NCBI RefSeq assembly: GCF_012034335.1
Contig: NZ_JAATHJ010000002.1
Location: 1-64,000 of the forward strand
Reading direction: 5' to 3'
DNA length: 64,000 nt
From: Alkalicoccus luteus
GTDB lineage: Bacteria > Bacillota > Bacilli > Bacillales > Salisediminibacteriaceae
A program made the translations under genes and the position numbers. Shown here piece after piece: positions 45,836 to 55,900 of the stretch (within the stretch, counting starts at the first letter, position 1; each line of letters begins with the position of its first letter). Under the pieces are notes generated by a model. The model saw only the letters and a program-made list of their open reading frames with translations. It had not been told where the DNA came from and made no database searches.

Positions 45836-46783
45836 CTACGTATTCCGCTTCTCCTGATATTGCTGCAGGTGCTTTCTTGCATGTTCAGCATCTGCAGATA
45901 TCTGTTGTTTCAGCTCATCTGCCGACCCGAATTTCTTTTCCGGTCTGATGTGCTTTAAAAAAGAAACGTTACATTCCCTCCCATAAATATCTTTATCGAA
46001 ATCGAAAAGGTTAACCTCCAGCGTTCGTTTGCCATCCGATTTAAATGTAGGAGCAATTCCTATATTTGCCACGCCATGATGGATGAAGCCATCTACTTCA
46101 GCTGTTACCGCATATACGCCGTTTGCTGGTGCCAGTTGTTTGACCGGGATCGCAACATTCGCTGTCGGGAAACCGATCGTACGTCCTCGTTTTTCACCGT
46201 GAACGACGGTCCCTTTTATTTCATAATGTCTGCCCAGCAGAGTCGCTGCCATTTCCACATCACCATTGTGGAGACACTGCCGAACAGCGGTGGAGCTTAT
46301 TTTCTGATCATTCTCCTGAAATTCATCGACCGTTTCCGAACTAACCTGTCCCCTGCTGTGGAAAGGGAAGGTTTCCATAGTTCCTTTCCCTTTATGCCCA
46401 AACGAATAGTCAAAGCCGGCTGTCACATGTTTAATTTGCAGCCCTATAACGTATTCATCAACAAACTGCTGCGGCGTCAATCCAGCAAATTCCTCGCTGA
46501 ACGTCACAAGAAATAAATAATCAATTCCTTCTGCACGGAGAAGTTCTATCTTCTGCTCAAGCGTTGTTAAATACTCTGCCTGCTCGCCTCTCAACACTTC
46601 TTTAGGATGAGGATAAAAAGTCATCACTGCTTTTTTCAGCCCTTTTTCTTCTGCAGTGCGGCAGGCAGCGCGAATGACCTGCCTGTGACCTCGGTGCACC
46701 CCATCAAAAAACCCGAGCGCACAGGCAGAGGCCGCAGGCGTTTTATGTTGAAACGGATGTTTAAGTTCGATTATTTCCACCAT
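45836..46783 (-). CDS. ribF: Bifunctional riboflavin kinase/FAD synthetase
   Basis: Makes FMN from riboflavin and FAD from FMN. The 315 residues have an N-terminal nucleotidyltransferase domain (ALGFFDGVHRGHRQVI, about residue 25) and a C-terminal flavokinase domain (VVHGEKRGRTIGFPTANV, about 190). In B. subtilis this gene is ribC. A GTG two codons earlier overlaps the truB stop; ATG 46783 is taken as the start. It lies directly behind truB with no gap, and has no terminator before the rpsO promoter. Position after truB is conserved in Firmicutes. Confidence 0.96.
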   Translation of the reverse strand: MVEIIELKHPFQHKTPAASACALGFFDGVHRGHRQVIRAACRTAEEKGLKKAVMTFYPHPKEVLRGEQAEYLTTLEQKIELLRAEGIDYLFLVTFSEEFAGLTPQQFVDEYVIGLQIKHVTAGFDYSFGHKGKGTMETFPFHSRGQVSSETVDEFQENDQKISSTAVRQCLHNGDVEMAATLLGRHYEIKGTVVHGEKRGRTIGFPTANVAIPVKQLAPANGVYAVTAEVDGFIHHGVANIGIAPTFKSDGKRTLEVNLFDFDKDIYGRECNVSFLKHIRPEKKFGSADELKQQISADAEHARKHLQQYQEKRNT

Positions 46784-46785
46784 TA

Positions 46786-47709
46786 TCACCTCGGCTGATC
46801 AGCTGTTCTGATCATTTTTTCGGGTTTCATGCTGCCTTCACGTTTTTCATCTCGTTTGTACAAGGCCAGCAGTCTTCCGTCGCTGCTGTGCAGTGCCGCA
46901 AATGAGGCGTCTTCTGTGAACTGCTCCGGCAGAGGTAGAATCGCCCCCTGCAGCACCTTCAATTCAAGTTCGTCTGAGATAGTGATAGCAGGAAAATGAG
47001 CTGTAGCATGTTCCATCGTCACAAGATATTCGCCGGGGTCATCAGACGCTTCCAGCTGTTCGAACGTTACACACTGGGCACTGTCTATGCTGCCGGAAGC
47101 TGTTCGTGTCAGCGCTGACATATGGGCCGCATATCCAAGCTTGCGGCCGATATCAACTGACAGCGTTCGGATATAAGTACCTTTGCTGCACAAGCAGGTA
47201 AAGGAAAAGGAGGCAGTAGCAGCTTCTGCTTCAATGGCAGAAGTACGTTTTAGTTCGTGAATGGTGACGTTGCGAATTGGCCGCTCGACTTCCACCCCTT
47301 CACGTGCATATTCATACAATCTTTTACCTTTTACCTTCACGGCAGAATACATTGGCACCTGCTGGCTGATGACTCCTGTTAGTTGAGCAAGAGCCTGATC
47401 TGCTTCCTCCTCGGAAGGCGCCTGCATAGCCGGTGTCTGATTTATTACAGAACCGTGGCTGTCTTCCGTGTCGGTCGAATATCCGATCGTTACGGTCCCC
47501 TCATACTGCTTGGAAACACCTGTCAGGTATTCCACAAGCTTTGTGGCCCTTCCGAGACAAACGGGGAGAACCCCCTCTACTTCCGGATCGAGCGTTCCGG
47601 TATGACCTGCTTTTTTAGTGCCATATATTCGCCTGACCCGTTTAACAGCTTCAAAGGATGTCATCCCCGCGGGTTTCCACAGCGGTACAATCCCATTTAT
47701 TTCGTTCAT
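46786..47709 (-). CDS. truB: tRNA pseudouridine-55 synthase
   Basis: Makes pseudouridine 55 in the T-loop of tRNAs. The 307 residues start NGIVPLWKPAGMTS and hold the catalytic Asp in HTGTLDPEVEGVLPV (about residue 40). The conserved Tyr segment MYSAVKVKGKRLYEYAREG follows, with GTYIRTLSVDIG near 180. CGGAGGG precedes the ATG. The gap to rbfA holds an unusual pair of competing hairpins. It is the penultimate gene of the rimP-to-ribF operon. Confidence 0.97.
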   Translation of the reverse strand: MNEINGIVPLWKPAGMTSFEAVKRVRRIYGTKKAGHTGTLDPEVEGVLPVCLGRATKLVEYLTGVSKQYEGTVTIGYSTDTEDSHGSVINQTPAMQAPSEEEADQALAQLTGVISQQVPMYSAVKVKGKRLYEYAREGVEVERPIRNVTIHELKRTSAIEAEAATASFSFTCLCSKGTYIRTLSVDIGRKLGYAAHMSALTRTASGSIDSAQCVTFEQLEASDDPGEYLVTMEHATAHFPAITISDELELKVLQGAILPLPEQFTEDASFAALHSSDGRLLALYKRDEKREGSMKPEKMIRTADQPR

Positions 47710-47746
47710 CGTGATTCCCTCCGGCCTTCAAGTTATTCTATGTATG

Positions 47747-47790
47747 AAAAGGAAGGGTATATCCCTTCCTTTGGATGGAATATACCCTTC
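47747..47790 (-). promoter_or_regulatory. Candidate attenuator between rbfA and truB
   Basis: Two perfect stems compete for the same bases. Stem A pairs 763-771 with 749-757 (AAGGAAGGG/CCCTTCCTT, 5-nt loop; add 47000) and is followed by TTTTC on the minus strand, so it is terminator-like. Stem B pairs 780-790 with 752-762 (GAAGGGTATAT/ATATACCCTTC, 17-nt loop) and would prevent A. The bases 752-757 are used by both. This is the logic of an attenuator, though the T-run is short. No ligand is implied. Confidence 0.5.
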
Positions 47791-47801
47791 GGGACGTCCT
47801 G

Positions 47802-48152
47802 CTATTCTTTTTCTTTCATTTGTTTCAGCAGTGTTTCAATCCGGTTGCCCCGTTCAATACTTTCATCAAATTCAAACGATATTTCAGGAGTTTTCCGGAG
47901 CTGAACCCTTTTTCCTGCTTCTGATCGAATGAAGCCTTTTCCTTTTTCAAGGGCGTCAAGCGTTTTTTTGCGCTCTTCTTCTTCCCCATATACAGTAACG
48001 AAAACGGTGGCCTGCTGAAGGTCTCCCGTAATTTCCACATCTGTCACTGTAATGAAACCGATGCGTGGATCTTTCAGCTCCCGCTGAATGATATCAGAGA
48101 TTTCTTTTTTCAGCTGTTCAGCTACTCGATTCGCGCGAACGTTACCCATCAT
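47802..48152 (-). CDS. rbfA: Ribosome-binding factor A
   Basis: A KH-fold protein that helps 30S maturation by acting near the 5' end of 16S rRNA. The 116 residues match the family: [23 protein letters not shown] at the N terminus ([14 protein letters not shown]) and the KH core [18 protein letters not shown]. The C-terminal tail is charged. AGGAGTG precedes the first of two adjacent ATG codons. It follows ylxP by 22 bp and is part of the nusA-infB operon. Confidence 0.96.
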   Translation of the reverse strand: MMGNVRANRVAEQLKKEISDIIQRELKDPRIGFITVTDVEITGDLQQATVFVTVYGEEEERKKTLDALEKGKGFIRSEAGKRVQLRKTPEISFEFDESIERGNRIETLLKQMKEKE

Positions 48153-48174
48153 TAATCACTCCTGACACACTAAA

Positions 48175-48453
48175 TTACAGCCATTCCCAGGTAACAGAGG
48201 AAATCTCAAGTTCAGGCCGGGAATCCAAATAATGAAGCACCCGCTGAAGCTCTTTTTCCACGACTGTTCTGCTGCTGCTTACAGATACTGCTACCCATTT
48301 TACACGCTGCCAAACATCCTGATGTTCCGTTTCGGCAAAAGCTGCGTTAAACTTTCTGCGGATGTGATCCGCGCAGCTTTTCGTGACAGCCCGTTTCTCC
48401 TTCAGAGACTGAGGGTCGTAAAGCAGAGCTTCAATCGTGACTGCTCCGATCAT
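48175..48453 (-). CDS. ylxP: YlxP, DUF503 family protein
   Basis: A small 92-residue protein of the DUF503/YlxP family, beginning [21 protein letters not shown]. It is found in Firmicutes between infB and rbfA, where it is suspected to help ribosome maturation; the function is not established from sequence. The ATG overlaps the infB stop (ATGA), so it is translationally coupled. No membrane segment or catalytic residues are visible. Confidence 0.94.
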   Translation of the reverse strand: MIGAVTIEALLYDPQSLKEKRAVTKSCADHIRRKFNAAFAETEHQDVWQRVKWVAVSVSSSRTVVEKELQRVLHYLDSRPELEISSVTWEWL

Positions 48454-50531
48454 GTACGCTTAATTTCCTCCATGACATATGCTTCGATGATGTCGCCCTC
48501 TTTCACATCATTAAAGCCGTCGAGAGTAATTCCGCACTCATAGTTTTTCGCTACTTCCTTCACGTCGTCTTTGAATCGTTTTAAGTCCTGAAGCGATCCT
48601 TCATGGATGACAACGCCGTCGCGGATAAGTCGTACTGTAGAGTCGCGGGTTATTTTACCTTCTGTAACATATGAACCGGCAATAGAGCCGATACGGGAAA
48701 CCTTGAATACTTGACGAACTTCAGCCTGGCCGATTACTTTCTCTTCGTACTCAGGGTCGAGCATGCCTTTCATCGCTGCTTCCACTTCCTCGATCGCAGC
48801 ATAAATGACGCGGTGAAGACGAATATCCACATTTTCTGCGTCTGCCGTCCGCTTCGCATTAACATCAGGACGAACATTAAAACCGATCACAATCGCATTT
48901 GATGCTGAGGCCAGAATAATATCTGATTCAGCAATGGCACCGACGCCAGTGTGAATAATGTTCACTTTTACGCCTTCCACTTCGATTTTTTCAAGCGATC
49001 CCTTCATTGCTTCAGCAGAACCTTGAACATCAGCTTTTACAATGATATTGATATCTTTAATCTCACCCTGCTGAATCTGATCAAACAGATCATCCAGACT
49101 GACAGTGGAATTTTGTTTGCGGCTCGCCACTTTTTCACGCATTGAGCGGGTTTCCCCAATTTGACGGGCTTTCTTTTCATCTTTAAATACTTTAAACTGA
49201 TCGCCTGCCTGCGGAACGTCGTTCAGGCCTGTAATTTCAACCGGCATCGATGGCCCGGCTTCTTTAACACGACGGCCGATATCATTTACCATTGCACGTA
49301 CTTTTCCGTACGTATTACCGACGACGATCGCATCACCGACCCGAAGCGTTCCTCCCTGAACGAGCAGGGTGGCAACCGGACCTCGTCCTCGGTCAAGCTC
49401 GGCTTCAACAACTGTGCCGTTTGCCTCTTTATCAGGGTTCGCTTTCAGTTCAGCTACTTCGCTGACCAGAAGGATCATTTCTAGCAGATCATCGATTCCT
49501 TCTCCCTGAATTGCAGACACATTGACAAAGATTGTTTCTCCGCCCCAGGCTTCTGCTACAAGACCGTGTTCAGTTAATTCCTGCATGACACGGTCCGGGT
49601 TGGATCCTTCTTTGTCGATTTTGTTTACTGCAACAATTATCGGAACTTCAGCCGCTTTGGCATGATTAATCGCTTCTACCGTCTGAGGCATGACACCGTC
49701 ATCAGCTGCTACAACGAGTATCGTAATATCTGTAGCCTGAGCACCGCGTGCACGCATTGTAGTAAATGCAGCGTGACCAGGTGTATCAAGAAACGTAATT
49801 TTCTTTCCGTTTTCTTCTACCTGATAGGCACCAATATGCTGCGTGATGCCGCCAGCTTCACCGGCTGTCACTTTCGTATGACGGATACTGTCAAGCAGTG
49901 TTGTTTTACCGTGGTCGACGTGTCCCATAATGGTGACAACGGGAGACCGCTCCTGCAGATCTTCTGCAGCATCCTCCTGAATCATGTTCTCAAATTCAGC
50001 TTCATCAATAACAATTTTCTCTTCAACTTTTACACCGAACTCTTCACCTAAAAGCTCAATTGTTGTGTTATCAAGCTCCTGGTTGATCGTAGCCATCGTA
50101 CCGAGGCTCATCAGCTTTTTAATAATCTCGGATGGTTCTTTATGAAGCTTGCCGGCAAATTCTGCAATTGTAATTGGCAGTTCGTACGTAATGGATTCAG
50201 GCATAGCAGGCTTTTGTTTCTGTGGCTTTTGTCCGCCTTTTCTTCCTCCGCCCCGGGTGTTCTGCTGGCCACGATTGTTTTTCTGGCCAGGTTTTTTTGC
50301 AGTATTGGGTTTGCTGTTGTTTTTTTGTTTCACGGGTGCATTCTCACCACTTCTCTTAGGTTTGGAAGATACTTTTTTCTCGTTCTTTCCTTCCAGTTTA
50401 TCAATTGTATCTTGGGTAATGACGCTCATATGATTGTTAACCTCAATGCCCATTTTACCCAGTTTTGTAATAATTTCTTTACTGGTAACGTTCTTTTGTT
50501 TAGCATATTCGTAAATTCTCATTTTGCTCAT
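48450..50531 (-). CDS. infB: Translation initiation factor IF-2
   Basis: The GTPase that brings fMet-tRNA to the 30S subunit and promotes subunit joining. The 693 residues begin with the IF2-N domain ([22 protein letters not shown]), then a Lys/Gln/Asn-rich disordered linker (55-110). The G domain has [10 protein letters not shown] (about 203), DTPGHAAF, and NKIDK. The C-terminal domains end with the conserved [22 protein letters not shown] precedes the start. It follows ylxQ and overlaps ylxP. The linker is fairly short, making the protein slightly smaller than the B. subtilis one. Confidence 0.98.
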   Translation of the reverse strand: MSKMRIYEYAKQKNVTSKEIITKLGKMGIEVNNHMSVITQDTIDKLEGKNEKKVSSKPKRSGENAPVKQKNNSKPNTAKKPGQKNNRGQQNTRGGGRKGGQKPQKQKPAMPESITYELPITIAEFAGKLHKEPSEIIKKLMSLGTMATINQELDNTTIELLGEEFGVKVEEKIVIDEAEFENMIQEDAAEDLQERSPVVTIMGHVDHGKTTLLDSIRHTKVTAGEAGGITQHIGAYQVEENGKKITFLDTPGHAAFTTMRARGAQATDITILVVAADDGVMPQTVEAINHAKAAEVPIIVAVNKIDKEGSNPDRVMQELTEHGLVAEAWGGETIFVNVSAIQGEGIDDLLEMILLVSEVAELKANPDKEANGTVVEAELDRGRGPVATLLVQGGTLRVGDAIVVGNTYGKVRAMVNDIGRRVKEAGPSMPVEITGLNDVPQAGDQFKVFKDEKKARQIGETRSMREKVASRKQNSTVSLDDLFDQIQQGEIKDINIIVKADVQGSAEAMKGSLEKIEVEGVKVNIIHTGVGAIAESDIILASASNAIVIGFNVRPDVNAKRTADAENVDIRLHRVIYAAIEEVEAAMKGMLDPEYEEKVIGQAEVRQVFKVSRIGSIAGSYVTEGKITRDSTVRLIRDGVVIHEGSLQDLKRFKDDVKEVAKNYECGITLDGFNDVKEGDIIEAYVMEEIKRT

Positions 50532-50549
50532 AAACGTACCTCCTATATA

Positions 50550-50867
50550 TCAGGATGACTCCTGACCTTCAGAGAGTTTCAGAAATGCTTTAGCAAAACC
50601 CTCATCAAGAATGGCCAGCGTCACCCTCATTTCTTTCCCGACGGCAGCGCCGAGATCTTCTCTTGAACCGGCCTGAACAACCGGTACGTTATAATAACGA
50701 CATTTGTCCGTTACTTTTTTCTTTACAGCGTCTCCGGCATCTTCAGCCAGAACAACTGCTGCAGCCTTTCCGGACTGCACTGATTTTACGACGAGTTCCT
50801 CCCCGGTCGTAAGTCTGCCGGCCCGCTGCATAAGGCCGAGCAGATTTAACTGCTTTTGAGTGATCAC
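50550..50867 (-). CDS. ylxQ: L7Ae-family RNA-binding protein YlxQ
   Basis: A 105-residue protein of the L7Ae/L30e/S12e/Gadd45 family. It is encoded in the nusA-infB operon of most Firmicutes. Visible family features are LLGLMQRAGRLTTGEELVVKSVQ and AAAVVLAEDAGDAVKKKVTDKC (AEDAGD and KKKVTDKC). Homologues bind K-turn RNA. The start is GTG, overlapping the rnpM stop (GTGA), hence translational coupling. Its exact RNA partner in the cell is not certain. Confidence 0.93.
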   Translation of the reverse strand: MITQKQLNLLGLMQRAGRLTTGEELVVKSVQSGKAAAVVLAEDAGDAVKKKVTDKCRYYNVPVVQAGSREDLGAAVGKEMRVTLAILDEGFAKAFLKLSEGQESS

Positions 50868-51139
50868 AGCAGCTGCTCCCTGAGGTGAAGCCGACGCATT
50901 TCTTCATAAAGAGCAGCGGGAACAGATGCTTTTAAATGCCGGTCAAGCACTTGTTTTTTTTCTGCCTGATTAATGACATCGATATCACTTGTAATATATG
51001 CTCCACGACCGGACTTTTTAGAGGTCGGGTCCAGAACTACCTCCCCTTCCGGCGTGCGCACGATTCGTATCAGCTCTTTTTTTGGTTTCATTTCCTGTGT
51101 GACAACACACTTTCGCAGGGGTGTTTTCTTCTTGCGCAT
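50864..51139 (-). CDS. rnpM: RNase P modulator RnpM (YlxR)
   Basis: A small basic protein (91 residues) formerly YlxR, reported in B. subtilis to bind RNase P RNA and modulate its activity. The family signature is clear: RKCVVTQEMKPKKELIR near the N terminus and DPTSKKSGRGAYI (GRGAYI) around residue 45. GGAGGGG precedes the ATG. It is the gene after nusA in the conserved rimP-nusA-ylxR-ylxQ-infB order. Confidence 0.94.
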   Translation of the reverse strand: MRKKKTPLRKCVVTQEMKPKKELIRIVRTPEGEVVLDPTSKKSGRGAYITSDIDVINQAEKKQVLDRHLKASVPAALYEEMRRLHLREQLL

Positions 51140-51156
51140 CGTTAAATCCCCTCCAG

Positions 51157-52281
51157 TCAGTTATCTTCATTGAGCCAGTCGGCAACACTGTCGTGGTCCT
51201 CTTCCGGCTCTTCAGCAGCTTCTGGTTCACCGTCAAGCAGTCCAAGTTCTTCTGCTTCCGATTCACTCTTAATGTCAATTTTCCATCCGGTAAGCTTGGC
51301 AGCCAGTCTTGCATTTTGACCGCGCTTGCCTATCGCAAGGGAGAGCTGGTAGTCCGGAACAATAACCTGAGTCATTTTCTCTTCTTCGTTAACCGTCACT
51401 TTTACAACTTTTGAAGGACTGAGTGCGTTAGCTACGTATACTTTTGGATCTTCCGACCAGCGGACAATATCAATCTTCTCGCCGCGCAATTCATCCACAA
51501 TTGTCTGCACACGCTGTCCTCTGGGCCCCACACAGGAGCCTACCGGATCAATATCTTCGTTTTCTGCGTGAACGGAGATTTTGGAACGTTCGCCTGCTTC
51601 ACGGGATACGGACTTCACTTCAACAGCGCCGTCATAAATTTCAGGCACTTCCAGCTCGAAAAGCCGTTTCAGAAGACCCGGATGCGTTCTGGAAATCATT
51701 ATCTGAGGACCTTTTGTCGTCTTTTCGACTTTAGTGATATACGCCTTGATCCGGTCGTTATGCTTGTAGTTTTCAGTAGGCATCTGTTCACTTAAGGGCA
51801 TCAGCGCTTCCACCTTACCAAGATCAACGTAAATAAAACGGTGATCCTGACGCTGAACAATACCTGTCATAATATCTTCTTCACGGTCGATAAAGTCCGA
51901 GTAAATGATCCCTCTTTCTGCTTCACGGACGCGCTGAGTTACTACCTGCTTTGCTGTCTGGGCCGCAATTCGTCCAAAGTCACGGGGAGTCACTTCAATT
52001 TCCACAATATCGTCTACTTCATAAAGCGGATTGATTGAATGTGCTTCCTCCAGTGATATTTCCAGGCGGTCGTCAAAAACTTCTTCCACAACTTGCTTTC
52101 TGGCAAAAACCCGGATCGAACCTGAATCACGGTCGATATCAACACGCACGTTTTGTGCAGAATTAAAATTTCTTTTATAACCGGTGATGAGTGCCTGTTC
52201 AATGGCTTCCAGAATCACCTCTTTATCAATTCCCTTATCTTTCTCAATGGTCGCAAGGGCTTCCATAAATTCACTGTTCAT
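51157..52281 (-). CDS. nusA: Transcription termination/antitermination factor NusA
   Basis: Binds RNA polymerase and nascent RNA, affecting pausing and intrinsic termination. The 374 residues contain the N-terminal polymerase-binding domain, an S1 domain (about 135-200, EDIMTGIVQRQDHRFIYVDLG), and two KH domains (VGSCVGPRGQRVQTIVDELRGEKID and LAIGKRGQNARLAAKL). The C-terminal tail is strongly acidic. As in other Gram-positives, the extra acidic repeats of E. coli NusA are absent. AAGGGGG precedes the start. It follows rimP by 51 bp. Confidence 0.98.
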   Translation of the reverse strand: MNSEFMEALATIEKDKGIDKEVILEAIEQALITGYKRNFNSAQNVRVDIDRDSGSIRVFARKQVVEEVFDDRLEISLEEAHSINPLYEVDDIVEIEVTPRDFGRIAAQTAKQVVTQRVREAERGIIYSDFIDREEDIMTGIVQRQDHRFIYVDLGKVEALMPLSEQMPTENYKHNDRIKAYITKVEKTTKGPQIMISRTHPGLLKRLFELEVPEIYDGAVEVKSVSREAGERSKISVHAENEDIDPVGSCVGPRGQRVQTIVDELRGEKIDIVRWSEDPKVYVANALSPSKVVKVTVNEEEKMTQVIVPDYQLSLAIGKRGQNARLAAKLTGWKIDIKSESEAEELGLLDGEPEAAEEPEEDHDSVADWLNEDN

Positions 52282-52332
52282 GGAGCTTTAATCCCCCTTT
52301 CCAATTTTAAACAGCAGCTTTACCGCTGTCAG

Positions 52333-52809
52333 TTACAAAATAACAGCGAGCCGCGCTTTCGCTACTTGCGCATAAGGCACTTGTTTGACGACTTTCTTAT
52401 GCTTTTCCTTTACAGCTATGTGAAGCGTTTCGGCTTCAAACTGTTTCAGTTCGCCTTCAAATACTTTTTCGCCCTCTACCGGAGCGTAGGTCGTAACGTG
52501 CACGTTTTTGCCAACGGCTTTTTCAATATCCTGCTTTTTCTTAAGCGGGCGTTCTGCTCCAGGTGAAGATACCTCCAGATAATACGCCTGTTCAATTGGA
52601 TCATTATTATCCAGTGATTCACTGAGGCGCTCGCTGACTTTCGTACAGTCATCCAGATCGACTCCATTTTCTGAATCAATGAAAACGCGCAAAAACCAGT
52701 TCTTTCCTTCTTTTTGAAACTCAACATCCACCAGTTCAAGCTTCAGCTCTTCTAAAATAGGAGCTGCAAGCTGTTCAACTGACTGCTGAATACTACGGGA
52801 CATAGGCAA
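52333..52809 (-). CDS. rimP: Ribosome maturation factor RimP
   Basis: Needed for maturation of the 30S subunit. The 158-residue protein has the RimP N-terminal domain (LELVDVEFQKEGKNWFLRVFID, with the DDCTKVSERLSESLD segment) and the C-terminal SH3-like domain with YYLEVSSPGAERPL near residue 90. GAGGAGG precedes the start. It begins the long operon that runs to ribF. The promoter should lie in 52810-52890 but I could not assign clear -35/-10 boxes. Confidence 0.97.
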   Translation of the reverse strand: MPMSRSIQQSVEQLAAPILEELKLELVDVEFQKEGKNWFLRVFIDSENGVDLDDCTKVSERLSESLDNNDPIEQAYYLEVSSPGAERPLKKKQDIEKAVGKNVHVTTYAPVEGEKVFEGELKQFEAETLHIAVKEKHKKVVKQVPYAQVAKARLAVIL

Positions 52810-52891
52810 ACCTCCTCAATTATCTGATGTTTTGAACATATTATTCGGCTTGCAGCTGCTTTCGCTGCTGTTCATAATGGCCATTTACCGC

Positions 52892-52921
52892 AAAAGAAAG
52901 AGTGGGGATGCCCCACTCTTT
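52892..52921 (-). terminator. Terminator of polC
   Basis: Perfect 11-bp stem AAAGAGTGGGG/CCCCACTCTTT with a 3-nt loop, then CTTTTG on the minus strand. Confidence 0.9.
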
Positions 52922-52990
52922 CCTACGTTCGTATCCCGATGTCTGCTCTTAATATACCACAGCGCGCACGAGACTGCAAACGAGCGGTAT

Positions 52991-55900
52991 CTAAAACAGT
53001 GACAGCTGATTCGAGTCCGGCAGCCCATCAAGACAGCCGTGTTCATCCAGCTTTTCAAGTACACTTTTTGTAATCCGGCTTCGCTCACGAAGGTTTTCTT
53101 TCGAGAGAAACTCGCCATCTTCCCTAGCTCTTTCTACAGCTATCGCAGCATTGGTTCCCACTCCGTTTATTGCGTTAAAAGGAGGAAGCAGTTTGTCCCC
53201 ATCAACCTGAAACTCAGTCGCTTTGGAGCGGTACAAATCAACCTTCTGGAAACTAAATCCTCTTTCACACATTTCAAGCGAAAGCTCCAGAACTGTCACA
53301 AGGCTTTTTTCCTTTGGTGAAGCATCCAGGCCTTTTCCGTGGATTTCTTCAATTTTTTTACGGATCGATGCAGAACCATTGATCATTGTGTCCAGATCAA
53401 AATCGTCAGCTCGAACGGTAAAATAGGCTGCATAAAACATCATTGGTTCATGCACTTTAAAATAGGCGATTCGAACTGCCATTAATACGTAGGCAGCGGC
53501 GTGGGCTTTCGGGAACATATATTTGATTTTCAAACACGAGCCGATATACCAGTCAGGCACCCCGTGCTTTTTCATTTCCTCAATCCACTCTTCTTCAAGA
53601 CCGCGTCCCTTTCGAACGAACTCCATAATTTTGAACGCAAGCGGATGATCAAGACCTTTGTACATTAAATAAACCATAATATCGTCACGACACCCGATGA
53701 CGTCCTTTAACTGGCAAGTTCCTGCAGCGATCAAATCTGCAGCGTTATTCAGCCATACGTCAGCTCCGTGTGATAAACCTGAAATCTGAACGAGTTCACT
53801 AAATGTTGAGGGGTTCGTTTCCTCAAGCATCTGACGGACGAAACGGGTTCCAAATTCCGGTATCCCGTATGTTCCTGTCTTACATAAAATTTGTTCCGGC
53901 GTTACACCAAGAGATTCAGTGCCGCTGAAGAGCTTAAACACTTCAGGATCATCAACAGGAATCTTTTTTGGATCCATACCGCTTAAGTCCTGCAGCATTC
54001 GGATAACTGTTGGATCATCGTGACCGAGAATATCGAGCTTAAGCAGATTATCGTGAATAGAATGAAAATCGAAATGGGTGGTTTTCCATTCTGATTCCCT
54101 GTCGTCGGCAGGAAACTGAATAGGTGAAAAGTCATAAATATCCAGGTGATCCGGTACAACAATAATGCCGCCGGGATGCTGTCCAGTCGTCCGCTTTACT
54201 CCGGTGCAGCCTTGCACGAGACGGTCGATTTCTGCTCCTCGCAGCTGCAGCTCTTCGTCGCTTTCGTATCCCCTTACATAGCCATATGCGGTTTTCTCCG
54301 CTACTGTGCCGATTGTTCCTGCCCGGTAAACATAGTCTTCACCGAACAGATCTTTGGTGTAGTTATGGGCCACCGGCTGATAGTCTCCGGAAAAGTTCAA
54401 GTCGATATCAGGCACCTTATCGCCTTTAAATCCTAGGAATGTTTCAAATGGAATGTCATGACCGTCTTTATCGTAAGCTGTTCCGCATTTCTCACAAGGT
54501 TTATCAGGCAGATCGAATCCGGAACCAACGCTGCCGTCATTAAAAAAGTAGGAATGCTTACATGTTGGACACACATAATGCGGCGGAAGTGGGTTCACTT
54601 CCGTAATTTCTGTCATCGTCGCCACAAAACTTGAACCGACAGACCCACGCGAGCCTACGAGATAACCATCTTCGAGAGATTTTTTTACAAGCTTCTGCGA
54701 AATTAAATAAATGACCGAGAAGCCGTTTGAAATAATGCTCGTCAGCTCCTTTTCCAGACGGTCGACAACAAGCTGCGGAAGATCGTCTCCATAGATGGAC
54801 TTGGCCCGGTCATAACAGAGCTGGCGCATTTCATCATCTGCGCCTTCGATATGCGGCGTGTAAAGGTCATCCGGAATTGGCTTAATAACATCAATACGCT
54901 CGGCTAAATCCTGCGTGTTCGTAATGACGATTTCTTTTGCTTTTTCATCTGAAAGAAACGAAAATTCGGATAGCATATCGTCCGTTGAGCGGAAATGTAC
55001 TTCAGGCAGAGTCTGTCTGTTTAACGGGTTTGCTCCACCCTGAGAGGCAATCAGCACTTTACGATAAACCGCATCTTCTTTATCCAGATAATGTGCGTTG
55101 CCAGTAGCACAAACCGGGATTCCTGTCTCTTCTCCCAGTTTCACTACCTGTTTTAAAATATCTTTCAGCTCCAGCTCGTCCCTTACGATTTCACGCTCTA
55201 CGAGATGATGATAGTTTCCGGGAGGCTGCACCTCAAGAAAGTCATAAAACTCTGCTGTATTTTTTGTTTCTTCGAGACCCTTTTGCATTAAGGAATCAAA
55301 TACCTCTCCTTTATCACAGCCGGAACCGACCAGAATACCCTCTCTGTTCTTCTGAAGAATGGATCTCGGCACACGCGGAACACGGTAGAAATAATCAATG
55401 TGCGAAAACGAGACAAGTTTGTACAGGTTTTTCAGCCCTTCTTTCGTTTGCGCATAGATCGTGCAATGGTAAGGACGCTGCTTTTTGTAATCTTCAGGTG
55501 AGCCTTGCTCGTTCAGTTCGTCCATAGAGGTGATCCCTTTATCAAGCGAATCTTTCACCATTTTCCAGAGCAGATGAGCTGTTGCTTCAGCATCATAAAT
55601 TGCACGGTGATGGGACACCAGCTCAATATTAAACTTTTTACAAAGCGTATTTAACCGGTAGTTCTTAAAGTGCGGATACAGCATACGACCTAATTCAAGA
55701 GTATCGATAACAGGATTAGTCACTTTTGGCAGGCCGGCCTTCTGATATCCTGCATTAAGGAAGCCGATATCAAAGCTTGCATTGTGTGCAACCAGCGTAT
55801 CCGTGCCGCACCAATCTCTAAATGAGGTTAATACATCTTTTATCGGCGGCTGTCCTTCCAGCATATCATCTGTAATTCCAGTCAGTTCTATAATCGTCGC

